Shown here: one piece after another, positions 3,827-6,295 of the stretch | Position numbering within the stretch: position 1 is the first letter of the stretch | How the letters are laid out: every line of letters begins with the position of its first letter | Assembly (NCBI GenBank): GCA_011042705.1 | Contig: DRBW01000161.1 | Span: 1-6,295 of the forward strand | DNA: 6,295 nt | DNA from: Caldifarciminota bacterium | Lineage (GTDB): Bacteria > Hydrothermota > Hydrothermia > B15-G9 > DRBW01 | Direction: 5' to 3' | The notes under the pieces: model-generated | Seen by the model: only the letters and a program-made list of their open reading frames with translations | What the model was told of the DNA's origin: nothing | The model's database searches: none | Position numbers and translations under genes: made by a program

Positions 3827-6295
3827 ATGAGAAGGAAAAAGAAAGGGGGTAAACTCCCGAAAAGAGCCCTTCCTCTCTATGTCCTGGCAGCACTGGCTCT
3901 CTTCGCCCTGAATTCTTATATCAAGCTGAACTACTTCGGGAACGCGGAACTTTTCTACTCTGATGCTGCCTTCAGGTACAGGTATGCCCGGGAATTTGCC
4001 TACGGCAGGGAAATACCGGAGATAGACTTAAGGGCACAGTATCCCGAGGGGCTGAAAGTGAGGTCGCTGATCCACCTCACCATGGACGCCTGCATCGGAT
4101 ACAGCTACAGGCTGCTGGCGCCCCTCTTCCGATACCCCCCCTTCCATATCTACGTCAAATATTTCGTCTCGATCTTCTCGAGCCTTCTCGTTCTGGGTCT
4201 TTTTTTCCTGACACTGGCGGCCTTCGGCAATCCAACGGCCGCACTGCTGGCTGCCCTCGTCTATTCCGTCGGCGTTCCCTCCTACTGGAGGGTGACGGGA
4301 AACTACCTCCGGGAGGAGTTCGCCATGCCCTTCCTAATTTTCGCCCTCGCGCTCTTTCTCTCAGGTCTCAGAAGCCGTGCTCGAAAAAGGTCTCTGACGC
4401 TGGCCTTTCTATCTGGCCTCTGCTTTTCAGCGGGGCTTATATCCTGGCACCTGTCGCCCTTTTTCCTGGCCCTTTTCGTCTTCTTCGTCGCCCTCGACAT
4501 CATCCTGGATTATCCCTTCGATGTCCGACAAATAGCGACACTCTTCTCCCTCTTCCTGATCCCGGTTTTTCTCGCGTCGGTCCTTTGGCCCACGCTCAGG
4601 GCGAAATCCTTTCTCCTCTCAAACACGATGCTCCTCTCCTACTGGACGATCGCCCTGGGCCTCATCTCTTCACGCGTAAACCTCTCCAGACGCTGGAGAG
4701 CCCTGCTATTCCTTCCCGTCCTCCCCCTGATGGCATTGATCACGAGGCTTTCGCCCACCAACAGCAGGGAATTCTCCCACGTATTTCACCTTCTCCTTTA
4801 CAAGGCCCTGTACTTCACGGGGAAACCCGCCGATCCCTCCAGAATACCTTTTGACGTGAGGGCTATATGGAAGGGACCTTTCTCCTCGACGGGGCCTTTC
4901 ACCTTTGCTTTCGCAGACCTCCTGCCGCTCCTCCTCGCCCTCCCCGGTGCGATCATCGCCCTGAGGAACAAAATCAAAACCGCTTACCTTCCCCTCTTTT
5001 TGGCCCTGTTCTTCTTCCCACTCTCCCTTCTCGTAATGAGGCTCGATGCCTTTTTCTTCGTCTTCCTATCGCTCTTCGGGGGCTTCGCCCTTTACAGGTC
5101 CCTGAGAACGCGATCTCGCTGGCTCCTCGCCCTGTATCTCATCCCTCTTCTCATGATCGGTCAGACTGCTCATTACAGGAAACTCTTCGATAAGTTCAGA
5201 TCGCGCTTTCAGAAGGAGTGGATGGGGAAATTCACTGCTTACGGATCGGATTGGGAAAGGATCACGATGGCCATTAAAAACGCGGTCCCGGACAGCTGCG
5301 CCATCCTGGCGGCCCCCGATATAAGCGCCATGGTCCTCACATACGTCGACAGGCCCATAATTCTCCATCCGATCTACGAGAGCTACTGGCTCAGGTGCAA
5401 GGTCGAGGATGCCGAAACCCTCCTGTATAAAACTGAAGGGGAATTTCTCCAGGGGATCGGGAAGTACAGGCCTGCATATCTCCTCTATCAGGAGAAGTTC
5501 CTCCTGGACAGCTCCCGGGAATCAATCCGTTATCAGGTAAATCGACTCAAATTAAGGAAAAATTCGCTGGTCTATTACCTCAATTTTCACCCTGAAAGCC
5601 TCCGGGCTCTGAGGCTCGTGTATCAGACAAATACTTTCAGGCTCTACGCCTTCGATACGGCGGCCGTTGCCCTCGGCACGCCCTACTCTCCCTTCTTCGA
5701 TCCCGGGCTTTTCCCTCAAAATCCTGATTCTCCCTATTTCGACGGATCCTCGGTCGAAAAGGTAAGGGAAAAGGTCAAAAGGGCTCTCGGACTTTACAAC
5801 GTGGCCGCTCAAGCACTCCGAAGGGGTGATTATACGAAAGCCATCTCCCTCCTCAGGAAGGTGCTCATGTTAGTTCCCGATTTCGAGAAATCGTACTACT
5901 ACCTGGGCATCGCCTACGAGAAACTCGGCGATCCCGAGCAGGCTATGGAAAATTACAGGCTCGCCAGGGAGAAGGATCCCCTTCTCTATCAGGCTGTCGT
6001 TTCGGAAAGCGGGCTGCTCTTCAGGGCCGGCAAACTCAGGGAGGCCGTGAATCTGCTCTTAGAATACATCGGCAGAACGCCCTACATCGACGATTACTAC
6101 CTGTCGCTGGGAGGAATCCTTCTCAGGGCCGGCCGTAAAAGCTACCTTCTGGAGACGGTGGATAGGCTCCTTTCGGAGAACAACGATATCCCGCCCGCCT
6201 ATTTTTACTCCGCCTCCCTCTTAGAGCAAGCCGGATACAGAGACAGGGCTGTCGATTTGATGGAAGTTGCCGTCAACCTGGACCCCGAAAATCCC
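3827..6295 (+). CDS. STT3/AglB-like GT-C membrane protein with C-terminal TPR repeats (3' partial)
   Basis: One uninterrupted frame of 823 codons runs from the ATG at 3827 to the window edge without a stop. The N-terminus is basic (MRRKKKGGKLPKR) followed by about 13 hydrophobic segments (first at 14-29, last at 431-446), the number typical of STT3 oligosaccharyltransferases. Residues 45-75 (SDAAFRYRYAREF, then EIPEIDLRAQYPEG) resemble the first external loop of STT3/GT-C enzymes; D46 is the candidate metal-binding aspartate. R162-E164 (NYLREEFAMP) and R405 sit where these enzymes keep conserved charges. A soluble domain (about 450-645) follows, with WERITMAIKNAVPDSCAIL (476-494) like AglB, but the WWDYG acceptor motif is not seen; APDIS (496-500) occupies the comparable place. 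From about 653 to 822 there are four or five TPR units (for example 653-686, 687-720 and 789-822). The start one base after the PAP2 stop has no Shine-Dalgarno, so coupling is likely. The likely role is glycan transfer at the outer membrane face, with the TPR domain for partner binding. Other GT-C families (PMT/ArnT-like) are an alternative. Confidence 0.72.
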   Translation, partial: MRRKKKGGKLPKRALPLYVLAALALFALNSYIKLNYFGNAELFYSDAAFRYRYAREFAYGREIPEIDLRAQYPEGLKVRSLIHLTMDACIGYSYRLLAPLFRYPPFHIYVKYFVSIFSSLLVLGLFFLTLAAFGNPTAALLAALVYSVGVPSYWRVTGNYLREEFAMPFLIFALALFLSGLRSRARKRSLTLAFLSGLCFSAGLISWHLSPFFLALFVFFVALDIILDYPFDVRQIATLFSLFLIPVFLASVLWPTLRAKSFLLSNTMLLSYWTIALGLISSRVNLSRRWRALLFLPVLPLMALITRLSPTNSREFSHVFHLLLYKALYFTGKPADPSRIPFDVRAIWKGPFSSTGPFTFAFADLLPLLLALPGAIIALRNKIKTAYLPLFLALFFFPLSLLVMRLDAFFFVFLSLFGGFALYRSLRTRSRWLLALYLIPLLMIGQTAHYRKLFDKFRSRFQKEWMGKFTAYGSDWERITMAIKNAVPDSCAILAAPDISAMVLTYVDRPIILHPIYESYWLRCKVEDAETLLYKTEGEFLQGIGKYRPAYLLYQEKFLLDSSRESIRYQVNRLKLRKNSLVYYLNFHPESLRALRLVYQTNTFRLYAFDTAAVALGTPYSPFFDPGLFPQNPDSPYFDGSSVEKVREKVKRALGLYNVAAQALRRGDYTKAISLLRKVLMLVPDFEKSYYYLGIAYEKLGDPEQAMENYRLAREKDPLLYQAVVSESGLLFRAGKLREAVNLLLEYIGRTPYIDDYYLSLGGILLRAGRKSYLLETVDRLLSENNDIPPAYFYSASLLEQAGYRDRAVDLMEVAVNLDPENP

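Noticed and set aside
4682..4700. 8-bp perfect inverted repeat (CTCTCCAG, ACG loop, CTGGAGAG) inside the STT3-like gene
   Set aside because: It is short, coding and without a T-tract; an 8-bp match at this distance is plausible by chance in several kilobases.
4585..5193. Two plus-strand open frames (4585-4854 and 4867-5193) in a different frame
   Set aside because: They are out-of-frame readings inside the uninterrupted 823-codon STT3-like gene; the proline- and arginine-rich translations look non-biological.

Overview
The window is a single dense block of six co-directional (+ strand) genes from an uncultured-looking prokaryote. There is no RNA gene, mobile element, CRISPR array or intergenic stretch longer than 14 bases. 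Both ends cut through genes: the first reading frame is open from base 1 and the last is still open at base 6295. Arginine is written mostly as AGG/AGA and isoleucine often as ATA, and one gene has a near-perfect Shine-Dalgarno (AAGGAGG). LemA, a DUF167 (YggU-type) protein and a PAP2 phosphatase fit a bacterium, possibly a thermophilic or candidate-phylum lineage. The CpgS-like GTPase and the STT3/AglB-like membrane protein are also common in archaea, so the domain of life cannot be fixed from this sequence alone.

Layout: (1) 1-1131, 3' part of a class III aminotransferase-fold protein that has lost the PLP lysine and most other cofactor contacts; (2) 1146-2465, a GTPase-like protein of the cyclic 2,3-diphosphoglycerate synthetase family; (3) 2470-3021, LemA; (4) 3023-3289, DUF167/YggU; (5) 3286-3825, a PAP2 phosphatase with a full catalytic triad of motifs; (6) 3827-6295, a large multi-pass membrane protein resembling STT3/AglB oligosaccharyltransferases, with a soluble domain and C-terminal TPR repeats, running off the window.

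Gene spacing is 14, 4, 1, -4 and 1 bases, so the six genes are probably one transcription unit with translational coupling at most junctions. Two sub-modules suggest themselves. The dead aminotransferase and the CpgS-like GTPase form a soluble pair of unknown purpose. The PAP2 phosphatase and the STT3-like protein could work together on a lipid carrier: a glycosyl transfer that releases lipid pyrophosphate, and a phosphatase that recycles it. Both readings are inferences from family and neighbourhood.

The two most notable signals are the apparent PLP-less aminotransferase homologue, whose frame is intact over at least 376 codons, and a perfect 17-bp inverted repeat with a 3-base loop (772-808). 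The repeat lies inside that same gene, at the place where the family normally encodes a PLP-phosphate-binding loop.
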